Positions 33,484-42,617 of a DNA stretch of 64,000 nt are shown here, in pieces. The stretch lies in contig NZ_APNG01000005.1 in NCBI RefSeq assembly GCF_040361255.1, positions 1 to 64,000 of the forward strand, written 5' to 3'. Numbering within the stretch: position 1 is the stretch's first letter; every line of letters starts with the position of its first letter. The translations under genes and the position numbers were made by a program. The notes below the pieces were generated by a model. It was not told the DNA's origin. It did no database searches and saw only the letters and a list, made by a program, of their open reading frames with translations. The stretch comes from Salinisphaera sp040361255. Its GTDB lineage: Bacteria > Pseudomonadota > Gammaproteobacteria > Nevskiales > Salinisphaeraceae.

Positions 33484-35790
33484 ATGTCGGATTTCGAACA
33501 CAAGGCAGCACACGCGCAAATCAACCGCCGGTTCTGGGTGCATATCGCCGTCTGTAGCGCGCTCGGCCTCGGGATATCGGTGTTACCGGCGAGCGCGTTC
33601 GCGCAGTCGGGTGATTCTGAAAACGCCGACGGCGCCGTCGAATCGCTGCCCACGATCGATGCCGGCAGCAACGATGGCGCGAGGAATCAGCGCCTGGGTT
33701 CGCAGACGCTGGCCCCGCTGATGGTCGAAGGCGAGGCGATCAACAGTGCGGACGCGCCCACCACCGGCTATTCCGCCGATGCCACGCGCGCGGCGACCAA
33801 GACCGATACGCCCTTGATCGAAACGCCGCAGGCCATCGACGTGGTTCCGCGTGAGCAGGTTGAAGATCAGGGCGCGCGCACGATCAACAATGCGCTGCGC
33901 TATACGCCCGGCGTATTCACCGGTCTGGCGGGCTCGTCGTCGCGCCAGACCACCATCGCACTGCGCGGTTTTCCCGGCGGCGATATCAATAACACTTTCC
34001 TCGATGGCATGCGCCTGGCCAATGACCCGGGCGCTTATTCGAACATCCAGATCGATCCGTTCTTTCTCGAGCGCATCGACGTGATCAAGGGCGCGCTCTC
34101 GGCACTGTATGGGCGCGCCCAGCCGGGCGGGCTGGTCAACTATGTCACCAAGAAGCCGCTCGACGAGCAGCAGGGCCTGGCCCGGGTTTACGGCGGCAGC
34201 TTCGGTACCTACGGCGCGGGCCTCGATGTGACCGGGCCTTTGCCGAACGCGGATATCGGTAATTACCGGGTGACGGTCAGCGGCGAAACCAGCGATACCC
34301 AGTACGACGTGGTCGAGCGCGAACGCTTCACGATCATGCCGCAGGTCAGCTTCAATCTCGCCGACGACACCTCGCTGTTGTTGCAGGCCTATATCCAGCG
34401 CGACCCGGAAGGTGGCTTCCATGGGTCGGTGCCCTACGACATCAGCGTGAACGGCGATCGCTTCGGCCGCACGGTGGATGACGAATGGGTGGATAGCGCA
34501 CGCAACTACGAGGATTTCGACCGCGATATCAACCTGTTCTCGTTCCAGCTCGATCACGAAGTCAACGACAACGTGACGCTGACTTCGAAAGGTCGATACT
34601 CCGACGTCGATACCTCGCTCAAGCAGGTTTATCAGAACGGCTTCACCGCCGACCCCAGCGATCCGCCGGCCACGCTAACGCGTTTCTACTCCCGGGCCGA
34701 AGAAAATCTCAAGGCGCTGAGCTTCGATAACTACGGCGAAGTCGCATTCGATACCGGCGATATCGAGCATCGTATGGTTGTCGGTTTCGGCTACGAAGAG
34801 CGCGACAACACGGTACGTTATGCAGGCGGCTTTCAGGCGACCTCGCTGGATCCGTTCGACCCCAACTACGGCGGCGACCCGATTCTCGACGACGACAGCC
34901 TGCTTGCACCCAATGATCGCAAGACCCGCCAGGTCGGCTTCTATCTGCAGGATCAGATGGAATGGAATCGGTTCCATCTCGTGCTGGGCGGGCGCCAGGA
35001 TTATCTCAAGCGTGAATACGTCAACGGCACCAGCGGCGAACGTGCCGATCGTAGCGACGATGCATTTACCGGGCGTGCTGCATTGCTCTATCAGTCTCGC
35101 TTTGGGTTGTCGCCCTATGTGTCCTATAGCGAAGGCTTCAACCCGACGGCCTATACGCCGGCCAACGGCAGCGTGGCGCCGCCCGTGGAAAGCCATCAAT
35201 ACGAAGCCGGTCTGAAATACCAGCCGCCCGGCGTGGATGCGATGTTTACGTTGGCGGTCTACGATCTCACGCAGGAAAACGTGCTGCAGCGTTTCGCCGT
35301 GAGCCCGCCCCGCTTCGATAGCGTGGGCGACGTACAGTCCAAAGGCATCGAGTTGTCCGCGCGTGCAGATATCACCGACAGACTCAACGTAATCGCCTCC
35401 TACTCGAATAGCGATGTCGAGTATCAGGACAGCGTGCCCGATCAGGGTGTGATTGCCGGCAATACCTTCACCCGTACGCCGGATCAGCTGGCCTCCGCCT
35501 GGGCGAAATACGACCTGACTTCCGCCATCGATGTGGGCGCCGGCGTGCGCTATGTGGGCGAAAGCTATGCCGATGCCGCGAACAACGTGAAAGTGCCGGA
35601 CTACACCCTGGCCGACGCCATGGTCAGCGTGAAGCTGGGCGAATTCGCGCCGTCACTTGACGGGGCGACGCTGCGGTTGAACGCCAACAACGTATTCGAC
35701 AAGGAATACGTCGAGGCCTGCTTCAGCCCCAACAACTGCTACTACGGCTATGCCCGCGAGGTGATCGCCACGCTGGATTATCAGTTCTAG
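33484..35790 (+). CDS. TonB-dependent siderophore receptor 3, linked to siderophore synthesis genes
   Basis: This 768-residue receptor has a signal peptide (about 18-42, ending ASAFAQ). A TonB-box-like region (LAPLMVEGEA) is followed by a plug domain with LIETPQAIDVVPREQVEDQG, RTINNALRYTPGVFTGLAGS, ALRGFPGGDINNTFLDGMRL and FLERIDVIKGALSALYGRAQ, then PGGLVNYVTKKP. The barrel ends with the C-terminal Phe (IATLDYQF). The plug is of the FhuA/FoxA ferric-hydroxamate type. ATG 33484 follows GGGAGAGACGTGGGGA and is preferred to the in-frame GTG at 33427. Its position directly before a hydroxamate siderophore operon suggests that it imports the ferric form of that product, as FoxA does for ferrioxamine. 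That match is inference. Confidence 0.88.
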   Translation: MSDFEHKAAHAQINRRFWVHIAVCSALGLGISVLPASAFAQSGDSENADGAVESLPTIDAGSNDGARNQRLGSQTLAPLMVEGEAINSADAPTTGYSADATRAATKTDTPLIETPQAIDVVPREQVEDQGARTINNALRYTPGVFTGLAGSSSRQTTIALRGFPGGDINNTFLDGMRLANDPGAYSNIQIDPFFLERIDVIKGALSALYGRAQPGGLVNYVTKKPLDEQQGLARVYGGSFGTYGAGLDVTGPLPNADIGNYRVTVSGETSDTQYDVVERERFTIMPQVSFNLADDTSLLLQAYIQRDPEGGFHGSVPYDISVNGDRFGRTVDDEWVDSARNYEDFDRDINLFSFQLDHEVNDNVTLTSKGRYSDVDTSLKQVYQNGFTADPSDPPATLTRFYSRAEENLKALSFDNYGEVAFDTGDIEHRMVVGFGYEERDNTVRYAGGFQATSLDPFDPNYGGDPILDDDSLLAPNDRKTRQVGFYLQDQMEWNRFHLVLGGRQDYLKREYVNGTSGERADRSDDAFTGRAALLYQSRFGLSPYVSYSEGFNPTAYTPANGSVAPPVESHQYEAGLKYQPPGVDAMFTLAVYDLTQENVLQRFAVSPPRFDSVGDVQSKGIELSARADITDRLNVIASYSNSDVEYQDSVPDQGVIAGNTFTRTPDQLASAWAKYDLTSAIDVGAGVRYVGESYADAANNVKVPDYTLADAMVSVKLGEFAPSLDGATLRLNANNVFDKEYVEACFSPNNCYYGYAREVIATLDYQF

Positions 35791-35812
35791 GGTTTTGACC
35801 CACTCATGAGGT

Positions 35813-35839
35813 GGCCCGTCGTCGCGACGATGACGGGCC
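35813..35839 (+). promoter_or_regulatory. Intercistronic hairpin between receptor and decarboxylase genes
   Basis: Arms GGCCCGTC (35813-35820) and GACGGGCC (35832-35839) form an eight-base-pair stem. There is no T-run, so it may act as a partial attenuator or an mRNA-stabilising hairpin that sets the ratio of receptor to biosynthesis transcripts. Confidence 0.5.
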
Positions 35840-35929
35840 GCTGATATGTCGAAATAAAAGCGAGGGGAGAAGGGCCGCGCAGCCTGCGTGCGCGGGATCG
35901 TGCGTTTTTATCTCGAAAAGGAGGCCTGC

Positions 35930-37519
35930 GTGTTGCGCACCTCGAATCAGCCGGCATCGATACACGGCGAACAGTCGATCGAAGCAGCCGAAACCGCCCG
36001 CCGGGCGCAGGTATTCAACGAACACAATCTCGACCTGTTTCGTGATCAGGTCGATCAGGCCGCCGACGCGGTGGCCGCGGCCATGCGGCGCGCCAAGCGT
36101 GTACATAGCGGGGTTCTGCCCAGCGAACTCGCGCCCGACTTCGAAAAGCTCGACCTCGATGAAACCTGTGACGACATGGGCGCGGCGTTGGCCGAACTAC
36201 GTCGGGTGTATCTCGACCATGCGGTGTATTTCCATCACCCACGCTATGCCGCCCACCTGAACTGCCCGGTGCTGGTGCCCTCGATCGCCGCGGAAGTGGT
36301 GCTCAGTGCCATCAACTCGTCGCTGGATACCTGGGATCAGAGCGCGGGGGCCACATTCATCGAACAAAAGCTCATTGCCTGGACGGCCGATCGCGCCGGT
36401 CTGGGCGCAGCGGCCGATGGTGTATTCACCAGCGGCGGCACCCAGTCGAACCTGATGGCCATGCTGCTCATGCGCGACGGCTGGTGCGCGCGCCAATACG
36501 GCCACGGTACGGTGCAGAAGCAGGGCCTGCCGGGCGAAGCGGCGAGACTACGGGTGTTCGTGTCCGAAGTCAGCCATTTCAGCCTGTCCAAGGCCGCCGC
36601 ACTGCTCGGCCTGGGCCACGACGCAGTGGTGGGCGTGGCTTGCGACGAAGCCATGCGTATGGATACCAGGGCATTGCAGCGGGCGATCGCCGACTGTCGG
36701 GCGGCGGGCGATATTCCCATCGCGGTCGCGGCCACCTGTGGCACGACCGACTTCGGCAGCATCGACGACATGCATGCGATCGCGACGGTTTGCCGGGACG
36801 AGCATCTATGGATGCACGTCGACGCAGCCTACGGCTGCGGGCTGCTGGTTTCGAACCGACACGGCCACAAATGCGCCGGTATCGAAAACGCCGATTCGCT
36901 GACCGTGGATTACCACAAGGCGTTCTTCCAGCCGGTTAGCTGTAGTGCGTTCATCGTGCGCCGCGGCGCCGACCTGGGGCTGATCACCCATCATGCGGAT
37001 TACCTCAACCCGGTCGAAGCGGCAGCCGCCGGCACACCGGATCAGGTCAATAAATCATTGCAGACCACCAAGCGTTTCGACGCGCTCAAGCTGTGGCTGA
37101 CACTGCGTACGCTGGGCGCGGAGGCCATCGGCGAGGCGTTCGACGGCGCGGTGGCGCTGGCCCGTGCGACCTACGAGCTCATGCTCGCCGAGCCACGCCT
37201 GGAGCTGTTGCACCGGCCCGAACTCAGCACGATCGTGTTTCGTTATCGGCCGTGTCTCACCGCCTCCGAAGCCGAGCTGGATGCGCTCAATGCGCGCATT
37301 CGTTCTCAGCTGGCCCGCGACGGCGCAGCCATGATTGCGGCCACCAAGGTCGATGGCCGGCGTTATCTCAAGTTCACGCTACTCAACCCGGCCACCACGG
37401 TCGAGCAGATGGGTGAAATCGTCGATCTGATTCTGGCCTACGGCATGGCCGCCGAAACCGGCGCGACATCGATCGACGCCGCGCCGGTCGCGAACCCGGA
37501 GTATCGCCGCCATGGATAA
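35930..37519 (+). CDS. desA: PLP-dependent group II amino-acid decarboxylase, siderophore synthesis (DesA type)
   Basis: This 529-residue decarboxylase has a PLP-binding Lys in SLTVDYHKAFFQPVSCSAF, the phosphate-binding TSGGTQSNLMAML and the Asp pairing with the pyridine ring in HVDAAYG. It would decarboxylate lysine or ornithine to cadaverine or putrescine (or 2,4-diaminobutyrate to diaminopropane), the diamine for a hydroxamate siderophore. DesA-type enzymes begin such operons. The GTG at 35930 follows a consensus AAAAGGAGG; an in-frame GTG at 35888 lacks one. The stop overlaps the next gene by eight bases. The diamine cannot be decided from the sequence, so the name desA is by operon context. 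Confidence 0.85.
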   Translation: MLRTSNQPASIHGEQSIEAAETARRAQVFNEHNLDLFRDQVDQAADAVAAAMRRAKRVHSGVLPSELAPDFEKLDLDETCDDMGAALAELRRVYLDHAVYFHHPRYAAHLNCPVLVPSIAAEVVLSAINSSLDTWDQSAGATFIEQKLIAWTADRAGLGAAADGVFTSGGTQSNLMAMLLMRDGWCARQYGHGTVQKQGLPGEAARLRVFVSEVSHFSLSKAAALLGLGHDAVVGVACDEAMRMDTRALQRAIADCRAAGDIPIAVAATCGTTDFGSIDDMHAIATVCRDEHLWMHVDAAYGCGLLVSNRHGHKCAGIENADSLTVDYHKAFFQPVSCSAFIVRRGADLGLITHHADYLNPVEAAAAGTPDQVNKSLQTTKRFDALKLWLTLRTLGAEAIGEAFDGAVALARATYELMLAEPRLELLHRPELSTIVFRYRPCLTASEAELDALNARIRSQLARDGAAMIAATKVDGRRYLKFTLLNPATTVEQMGEIVDLILAYGMAAETGATSIDAAPVANPEYRRHG

Positions 37520-38852
37520 GTGCCAACCTCCCATCCACGACGTGGCCGGTATCGGTATCGGCCCGTTCAATCTGGGGCTGGCCGCACTCGCCGCGCCCAT
37601 CGACGAGCTCGACGCGGTGTTCATCGACGAAAACGCGCATTTCGACTGGCATCCGGGTCTGCTGCTCGACGGCGCGACCCTGCAGACGCCGTTCATGGCG
37701 GATCTGGTCACGCTAGCCGATCCGACCAGCGAATACAGTTTTCTCAACTACCTGAAGCAGACCGGGCGGATCTACGCGTTCTATATTCGCGAAAACTTCT
37801 TCATGCTCCGGCGCGAATACAACCAATACTGTCGCTGGGTCGCCGAGCGACTGGATAACCTCGTCTTTGCCACGCGGGTGGTGGCCACCGACTACGATGA
37901 CGCCAACGCCTGCTACGTGCTCACCCTCGAGGATACCGCCAGCGGCGAGCGACGTGCGCTCTACGCCCGGGCGTTGGTGGTCGGCAGCGGCCCCGATCGG
38001 TATGTGCCGGCGTGCTGTCGCGACCTGGACCAACGCGCGATCCATGCCTGCGAATTCGGCCCGGCAAGCGAGCGTCTCCAGGCCAGCGATTCGATCACCG
38101 TGGTCGGCAGTGGCCAGAGCGCGGCCGAGGTCTTTCATGCCCTGCTGCTGGAGCAGGAACGCCACGGCTATCGGCTGGACTGGTTCACCCGCTCGCCGCG
38201 GTTCTTTGCCCTGAACTACGACAAACTCACCTTGGAGATGACCTCGCCGGAGTATGTCGACTATTTCCATGGCCTGTCGGAACACCGGCGCCACAAGCTC
38301 GGCGAGGAACACAAGGCGCTCTACAAGGGCATCGACGAGTCGTTGATCAATGCCATCTACGACTTGATGTACGAACGCGACGTGGCCGGCACGCTGGATG
38401 TCGGCCTGCAGGCGAATGTGGAATTGCGCGATGCCCGCAATAGCGCCGATGGCGGCGGTATCGAGCTGGACTTCTTCCAGCACGAGCAGGGCGCGGGTTT
38501 CACCCATCGCAGCGAGCGCGTGGTGCTGGCCACCGGTTTTGCCTATCGCGTGCCGGACTATATCGACGGAATCGCCGATCGTATCCGCTGGGACGCCCAG
38601 GGGCGTTTCGATGCATCACGTTATTACGCAGTCGACCACGACAACGCCGAGATCTTCGTACAGAACGCCGAAATTCATACCCATGGTTTCGTCACGCCCG
38701 ATCTGGGCATGGCCTGTTATCGAAATGCCTGCATTCTGCGGGCGTTGACCGGCGTCGAGCACTACGCGATCGAGCAGCGCATCGCCTTCCAGCATTTCGC
38801 GGTGGATACGCCCGGCGCGCCGGCCACGGATCGACGCCGTGCCCCGGCTTGA
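37512..38852 (+). CDS. desB: Flavin-dependent diamine/lysine N-hydroxylase (DesB/AlcA/IucD type)
   Basis: This 446-residue class B flavin N-hydroxylating monooxygenase has the FAD motif GIGIGPFNLGLAALA (residues 13-27), the NADPH motif VVGSGQSAAEVFHALL (about 197-212), and the C-terminal ATGFAYRVPDYI and THGFVTPDLGMACYRNACIL segments typical of IucD-like enzymes. It would hydroxylate one amine of cadaverine or putrescine to give the N-hydroxy diamine. The ATG at 37512 overlaps the decarboxylase gene by eight bases and the stop lies before the acyltransferase start. Substrate preference is inferred from the neighbouring decarboxylase; IucD itself uses lysine. Confidence 0.9.
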   Translation: MDKCQPPIHDVAGIGIGPFNLGLAALAAPIDELDAVFIDENAHFDWHPGLLLDGATLQTPFMADLVTLADPTSEYSFLNYLKQTGRIYAFYIRENFFMLRREYNQYCRWVAERLDNLVFATRVVATDYDDANACYVLTLEDTASGERRALYARALVVGSGPDRYVPACCRDLDQRAIHACEFGPASERLQASDSITVVGSGQSAAEVFHALLLEQERHGYRLDWFTRSPRFFALNYDKLTLEMTSPEYVDYFHGLSEHRRHKLGEEHKALYKGIDESLINAIYDLMYERDVAGTLDVGLQANVELRDARNSADGGGIELDFFQHEQGAGFTHRSERVVLATGFAYRVPDYIDGIADRIRWDAQGRFDASRYYAVDHDNAEIFVQNAEIHTHGFVTPDLGMACYRNACILRALTGVEHYAIEQRIAFQHFAVDTPGAPATDRRRAPA

Positions 38853-38907
38853 GCGGCCCGTACATCGGTCGACTTCGATCTTTTCAACTTCAAGCAAGGA
38901 AACCCGC

Positions 38908-39498
38908 GTGAGCGATAGCCCCGTGCTTCAGGCGCGCCAGATTCCCGGTATCGGCGAACTGGCGATCACGCCATTCGATATCGAGCGCCATGTGCCCACG
39001 GCCCACGCCTGGCTGCGTAGCGACCATGCCCGTTTCTGGGGCATGCAGTCGCTGGATGCGCAGCAGGTCCATGACTATTTCGTCGAGCTGGCTGCGTCAC
39101 CCGATTTCGATGCCTTCATCGGCCTGCATGAGGGCCGGCCCACGTTTCTCGTGGAGCGCTACGCGCCGGCCGCCGAAGCCATCGGCGCGCACTACGACGT
39201 GCAGCCCGGCGATATCGGCATGCATGTGCTGGTCGCCCCGGCCGACAAGCGCATCCCCGGATTCACCTGGGCGGTGTTCGTTCAGATCATGGATTTTCTG
39301 TTCAGCGATGCGCGCGTCGAGCGCGTGGTGGTCGAGCCGGACGTCACCAACGAAGCGATTCATCCGATCAACCGTCGGGCCGGCTTCGTCTACCACCGTC
39401 AGGTCGCATTGCCGGGCAAGACCGCCTGGTTTGCGACCTGTACGCGCGCCGATTACCGCGACGCACTCTGCGACTTCACAGCCAAGGATTCTGCCTGA
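38908..39498 (+). CDS. desC: GNAT-fold N-hydroxydiamine acyltransferase (DesC/AlcB/IucB type)
   Basis: This 196-residue protein of the siderophore acetyltransferase family contains FDIERHVPTAHAWLRSDHAR, FWGMQSLDAQQVHDYFVELA, PTFLVERYAP and the RIPGFTWAVFVQIMDFLFSD and VEPDVTNEAIHPINRRAGFV segments of IucB/AlcB. It would transfer succinyl or acetyl from CoA to the hydroxylamine nitrogen, forming the hydroxamate. Succinylation is expected if the product is a macrocyclic desferrioxamine-like compound. GTG 38908 follows AAGGAAA; an alternative GTG at 38839 would overlap desB by 14 bases. The stop codon overlaps the next start. Confidence 0.88.
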   Translation: MSDSPVLQARQIPGIGELAITPFDIERHVPTAHAWLRSDHARFWGMQSLDAQQVHDYFVELAASPDFDAFIGLHEGRPTFLVERYAPAAEAIGAHYDVQPGDIGMHVLVAPADKRIPGFTWAVFVQIMDFLFSDARVERVVVEPDVTNEAIHPINRRAGFVYHRQVALPGKTAWFATCTRADYRDALCDFTAKDSA

Positions 39499-41297
39499 TG
39501 ACCCGTATGCCCATCACCGCCACCGAACAGGCCATCGCCCATCTCGACGAACGTACCTGGCGTGCGGCCAATACCCGCATGGTCACGAAGATGCTCAGCG
39601 AATTCAGCCACGAATTGCTGATTACGCCCGAGCTGGCGGCCGGCGGTGACGGTTTCTATACGCTGGCACTCGAACAGGGCGTGCAGTATCGCTTTGCCGC
39701 GCGTGTGCTCGAACTTGAGCACTGGCATATCGAACCGGGCACACTGGAAAAGACGGTCGACGACGTGCCCGCGGCCCTGGATGCGGTCATGCTCGTTACC
39801 GAACTGCGCGACGTGCTGGGCATCGGCCCGGCCGCGCTGCCCATCTATCTGGAAGAAATCACCGCCACGCTCTACAGCATCGCCTACAAGATCGCGCATG
39901 GCGGGCCGGTGGCCGCCGATTTCGTCGACGGCGACTTTCAGCGTATCGAAGCGGCGATGACCGAAGGGCACCCCGCCTTCGTGGCCAATAGCGGGCGTAT
40001 CGGATTCGACAGTATCGACTATCGTGCCTACACGCCGGAAGCCGCCGCCCCCATCCGGCTGGTCTGGGTCGCGGCCCATATCAGTCGTGCCGAGTTCGTC
40101 TGCAGCGCGGACCGCAGTTACGCCGAACATATGGCTGCCGAGCTGGACGGCGCAACCCATGCCGCGTTCACCGAGCGCCTGGCCGATGCCGGACTGGATG
40201 TCGCCGACTATTTGCTTATGCCCGTGCATCCCTGGCAATGGCACAACAAGCTGGTCTATCTGTTTGCCGGCGAGATCGCGAGCCGGCATCTGGTTTATCT
40301 CGGCTTCGGTCAGGATACCTACCAGGCCCAGCAATCGATACGCACGCTGTTCAATCGCGACCACCCCGCGCGTTGCTACGTGAAGATGGCGCTATCGATT
40401 CTGAATATGGGCTTCACCCGTGGCCTGTCGCCGTATTACATGCGCGGCACGCCCGAAATCAACGACTGGATCGACACGCTGATACGTAGCGATGCCTATC
40501 TGCAGACCAAGGGCTTTTCCATCCTGCGCGAAGTCGCCTCCATCGGTTACCGCCACCCGCAGTTCGAAGCGGCCGCGGCGAAAACCGATGCCTACAACAA
40601 GATGCTGGCCGCGCTCTGGCGGGAAAGCCCGATCAACCAGATCGAGAAGGGTCAGCGCCTGATGACCATGGCCGCGCTGCTGCATCGCGACGCCGATGAA
40701 GCGTCCGTAATCGGCGCGCTCATCGATGCCTCACCGCTGGATATCGACAGCTGGCTGGCGCGCTATCTCGATGCCTACATGAGCCCGCTACTGCACTGTT
40801 TCTACGCCCACGATCTGGCGTTCATGCCGCACGGCGAGAACATCATTCTAGTGCTGGAAGACAATGTGCCGGTACGCGCGATCATGAAGGATATCGCCGA
40901 AGAGGTCGGCATCATGAATACCGAGGTCGAGCTGCCCGGCGAGGTTGCCCGGTTATCGGTCGAGGTGCCCGAAGAGCTGAAGGTGCTCAGCCTGTTTACC
41001 GACCTGTTCGACCTGATCTTTCGTTACATCGGCGCGATTCTGCATACCGAACGTGGCTATTCGCAGCAGGCGTTCTGGCAGCAGGTGGCCGACTGCGTGC
41101 ACGACTATCAGGCCGCCCATCCGGAATTCGCCGACAAGTTCGCGCGCTACGACCTGTTCGCGCCCGAGTTCAAGCGCTCCTGTCTTAACCGGCTGCAACT
41201 GCGCAACAACGCCCAGATGATCGATCTGGACGATCCGGCCGGTAATCTGCAGTTTGCCGGTACGCTGGCCAACCCGATCGCACGGCCGCCGGCTTAG
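39498..41297 (+). CDS. desD: NRPS-independent siderophore (NIS) synthetase, IucA/IucC family (DesD/AlcC type)
   Basis: This 599-residue NIS synthetase has the IucA/IucC catalytic domain (about 130-370, with LMPVHPWQWHNKLVYLFAGE, QSIRTLFNRDHPARCYVKMA, LSILNMGFTRGLSPYYMRGT) and the C-terminal FhuF-like domain (about 400-590, with MSPLLHCFYAHDLAFMPHGE and IKDIAEEVG-like segments). It would use ATP to condense N-hydroxy-N-succinyl-diamine units and close the ring, giving a bis- or trihydroxamate macrocycle. It is the last gene of the operon (ATG at 39498 inside the desC stop). Length and position agree with DesD and PubC/BibC-type enzymes. Ring size and diamine cannot be told from sequence. Confidence 0.92.
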   Translation: MTRMPITATEQAIAHLDERTWRAANTRMVTKMLSEFSHELLITPELAAGGDGFYTLALEQGVQYRFAARVLELEHWHIEPGTLEKTVDDVPAALDAVMLVTELRDVLGIGPAALPIYLEEITATLYSIAYKIAHGGPVAADFVDGDFQRIEAAMTEGHPAFVANSGRIGFDSIDYRAYTPEAAAPIRLVWVAAHISRAEFVCSADRSYAEHMAAELDGATHAAFTERLADAGLDVADYLLMPVHPWQWHNKLVYLFAGEIASRHLVYLGFGQDTYQAQQSIRTLFNRDHPARCYVKMALSILNMGFTRGLSPYYMRGTPEINDWIDTLIRSDAYLQTKGFSILREVASIGYRHPQFEAAAAKTDAYNKMLAALWRESPINQIEKGQRLMTMAALLHRDADEASVIGALIDASPLDIDSWLARYLDAYMSPLLHCFYAHDLAFMPHGENIILVLEDNVPVRAIMKDIAEEVGIMNTEVELPGEVARLSVEVPEELKVLSLFTDLFDLIFRYIGAILHTERGYSQQAFWQQVADCVHDYQAAHPEFADKFARYDLFAPEFKRSCLNRLQLRNNAQMIDLDDPAGNLQFAGTLANPIARPPA

Positions 41298-41327
41298 CCG
41301 CCGGCCGGCGCGGGCGCATCGCAGGCT

Positions 41328-41690
41328 TCAGGCCACCCAGGCCTGGGCCGAGTCGCGGTCGGCCGAGCGAAAGGTTTCGCATTCGGTGTTCGGCGAGAGC
41401 TTGTCGATCACCGTGGTGGCGGTCCGAATGCCTTCCACGTCGGACACCACGGCCAGCTTGTCGAAACGCTCCCAGTGCTTGATCGCGTCCTTGAGTTCGT
41501 TGAACGCGGTCGACGCCGACATGCCGCCCAGCGACTTGATTTCCACATACAGGCGCAGTTTGTCGTGCTTGGCCAGCTGTTCTTCCATTTTGGACAGCAC
41601 ATTCGAAAAATCGCGGGAATTGATTTCGCCGTCGATTTCGATGGGCACGACATAGTCGACATCGGGCTTGAACGGGGCAATACGTAGCAT
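41328..41690 (-). CDS. SpoIIAA-like (STAS/SEC14-like) protein
   Basis: This 120-residue protein begins MLRIAPFKPDVDYVVPIEID and continues with DFSNVLSKMEEQLAKHDKLR, LYVEIKSLGGMSASTAFNEL and AVVSDVEGIRTATTVIDKLS. This is the pattern of the SpoIIAA-like (PF11964) fold, a small alpha/beta protein related to STAS domains and found widely as a single-domain protein in proteobacteria. It has no signal peptide. It converges with the siderophore operon and is divergent from the cyclodeaminase gene. Its function is not established; partner or lipid binding has been proposed for the fold. Confidence 0.82.
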   Translation of the reverse strand: MLRIAPFKPDVDYVVPIEIDGEINSRDFSNVLSKMEEQLAKHDKLRLYVEIKSLGGMSASTAFNELKDAIKHWERFDKLAVVSDVEGIRTATTVIDKLSPNTECETFRSADRDSAQAWVA

Positions 41691-41821
41691 CGTGTAGCTC
41701 TACGGTTTCGAAATGAACCGTCACGCTATCAGAGATGGCTGGCGTTTCGATGACACGGGGCGAGGTGCGCCGGGCAGCCCGTGCGACACTCGGCGATCTG
41801 ATTCGACACGAGCCGATTGGC

Positions 41822-42418
41822 ATGGCCACATCAACCATTACGCAGATCACGCTGGACGCGTTTCGAGACGATATCCAGTCCCGCGCCATGCCGGGCTGCG
41901 GCGCGGTCGCGGCCAACGCCGCGGCCAACGGTCTTGCCCTGGTGCTCAAGGGGCTGCGGCTGACGCAATCCAACGACGACGATGGCACAGCCCAGCGCTT
42001 GATCGCGCAGGCGCAGCGGCTGCTGGAACAGCTCGGCGACTATGCCGACGAAGATATCGCCGCCTTCAAGGCTTATCTGGCGGCCAAGAAACGCAACGAT
42101 AAGAGCGATTCGGAGGCGGAGTTGGAAGAGGCTGTGGAGCGCATCAATCAGGTGCCGCTGGATACGGCCCGCTGCTGTCTCGAGGCCCTCGAATACACCG
42201 AACAGGCCATAGGCGATATCAAGGCTGCGCTGCAAAGCGATGCCCGGGCCGGCGCACAGCTCATCCACGCCGGTCTGTCGATGGTGTTGATCAACGTGGA
42301 TACCAACATCGACGGGCTCGAAGACGAAGCCGAGCGGCGCCAGCTGGCCGACCAGCGCGCCTCGCTACAGGCCGAGGCCGACCGGCTGCTCGAGCGTTTG
42401 CTTCGCGCTCGCTCGTAA
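41822..42418 (+). CDS. Cyclodeaminase/cyclohydrolase-family (FTCD_C) protein
   Basis: This 198-residue all-helical protein of the formiminotransferase-cyclodeaminase C-terminal family is visible as SRAMPGCGAVAANAAANGLA, where the family usually reads PGGGSVAAL. A catalytic-type Asp lies in YADEDIAAFKAYLAAKKRND and the final helices include DTNIDGLEDEAERRQLADQR. Stand-alone members act on formimino- or methenyl-tetrahydrofolate or have unknown roles. There is no formiminotransferase or histidine-degradation gene nearby. The ATG at 41822 was chosen because family similarity begins there; the in-frame ATG at 41735 would add 29 unconserved residues. The Cys in the glycine loop is a deviation. Confidence 0.75.
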   Translation: MATSTITQITLDAFRDDIQSRAMPGCGAVAANAAANGLALVLKGLRLTQSNDDDGTAQRLIAQAQRLLEQLGDYADEDIAAFKAYLAAKKRNDKSDSEAELEEAVERINQVPLDTARCCLEALEYTEQAIGDIKAALQSDARAGAQLIHAGLSMVLINVDTNIDGLEDEAERRQLADQRASLQAEADRLLERLLRARS

Positions 42419-42617
42419 TCGCGCACGCCTTAACAATCCGGCACCGTGACGTCATTTCTGATGTACAAAGACCGGCACCAGGTCCGCGACGCCGATTTCA
42501 GTTACTTCGATCTCGCGCTTTGATGCCTTATTTGCGCTTCTTGGCGTTCATTTGCGGACAGCATGCTTGTATGAACGCGGCCGACCTCATACACAATTAA
42601 CGCTATTCCTTGGCGAG
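42419..42617. other. Intergenic region with a repeat 16-mer
   Basis: The 16-mer at 42544-42559 (GCGTTCATTTGCGGAC) is identical to 11124-11139 and is preceded in both places by related TTATTTGCG-type units. No terminator with a T-run was found between the two convergent genes. No coding signature is present. Confidence 0.5.

Noticed and set aside
35888..35929. Upstream in-frame start (GTG 35888) for the decarboxylase
   Set aside because: No ribosome-binding site, whereas GTG 35930 has a consensus AAAAGGAGG at the right distance.
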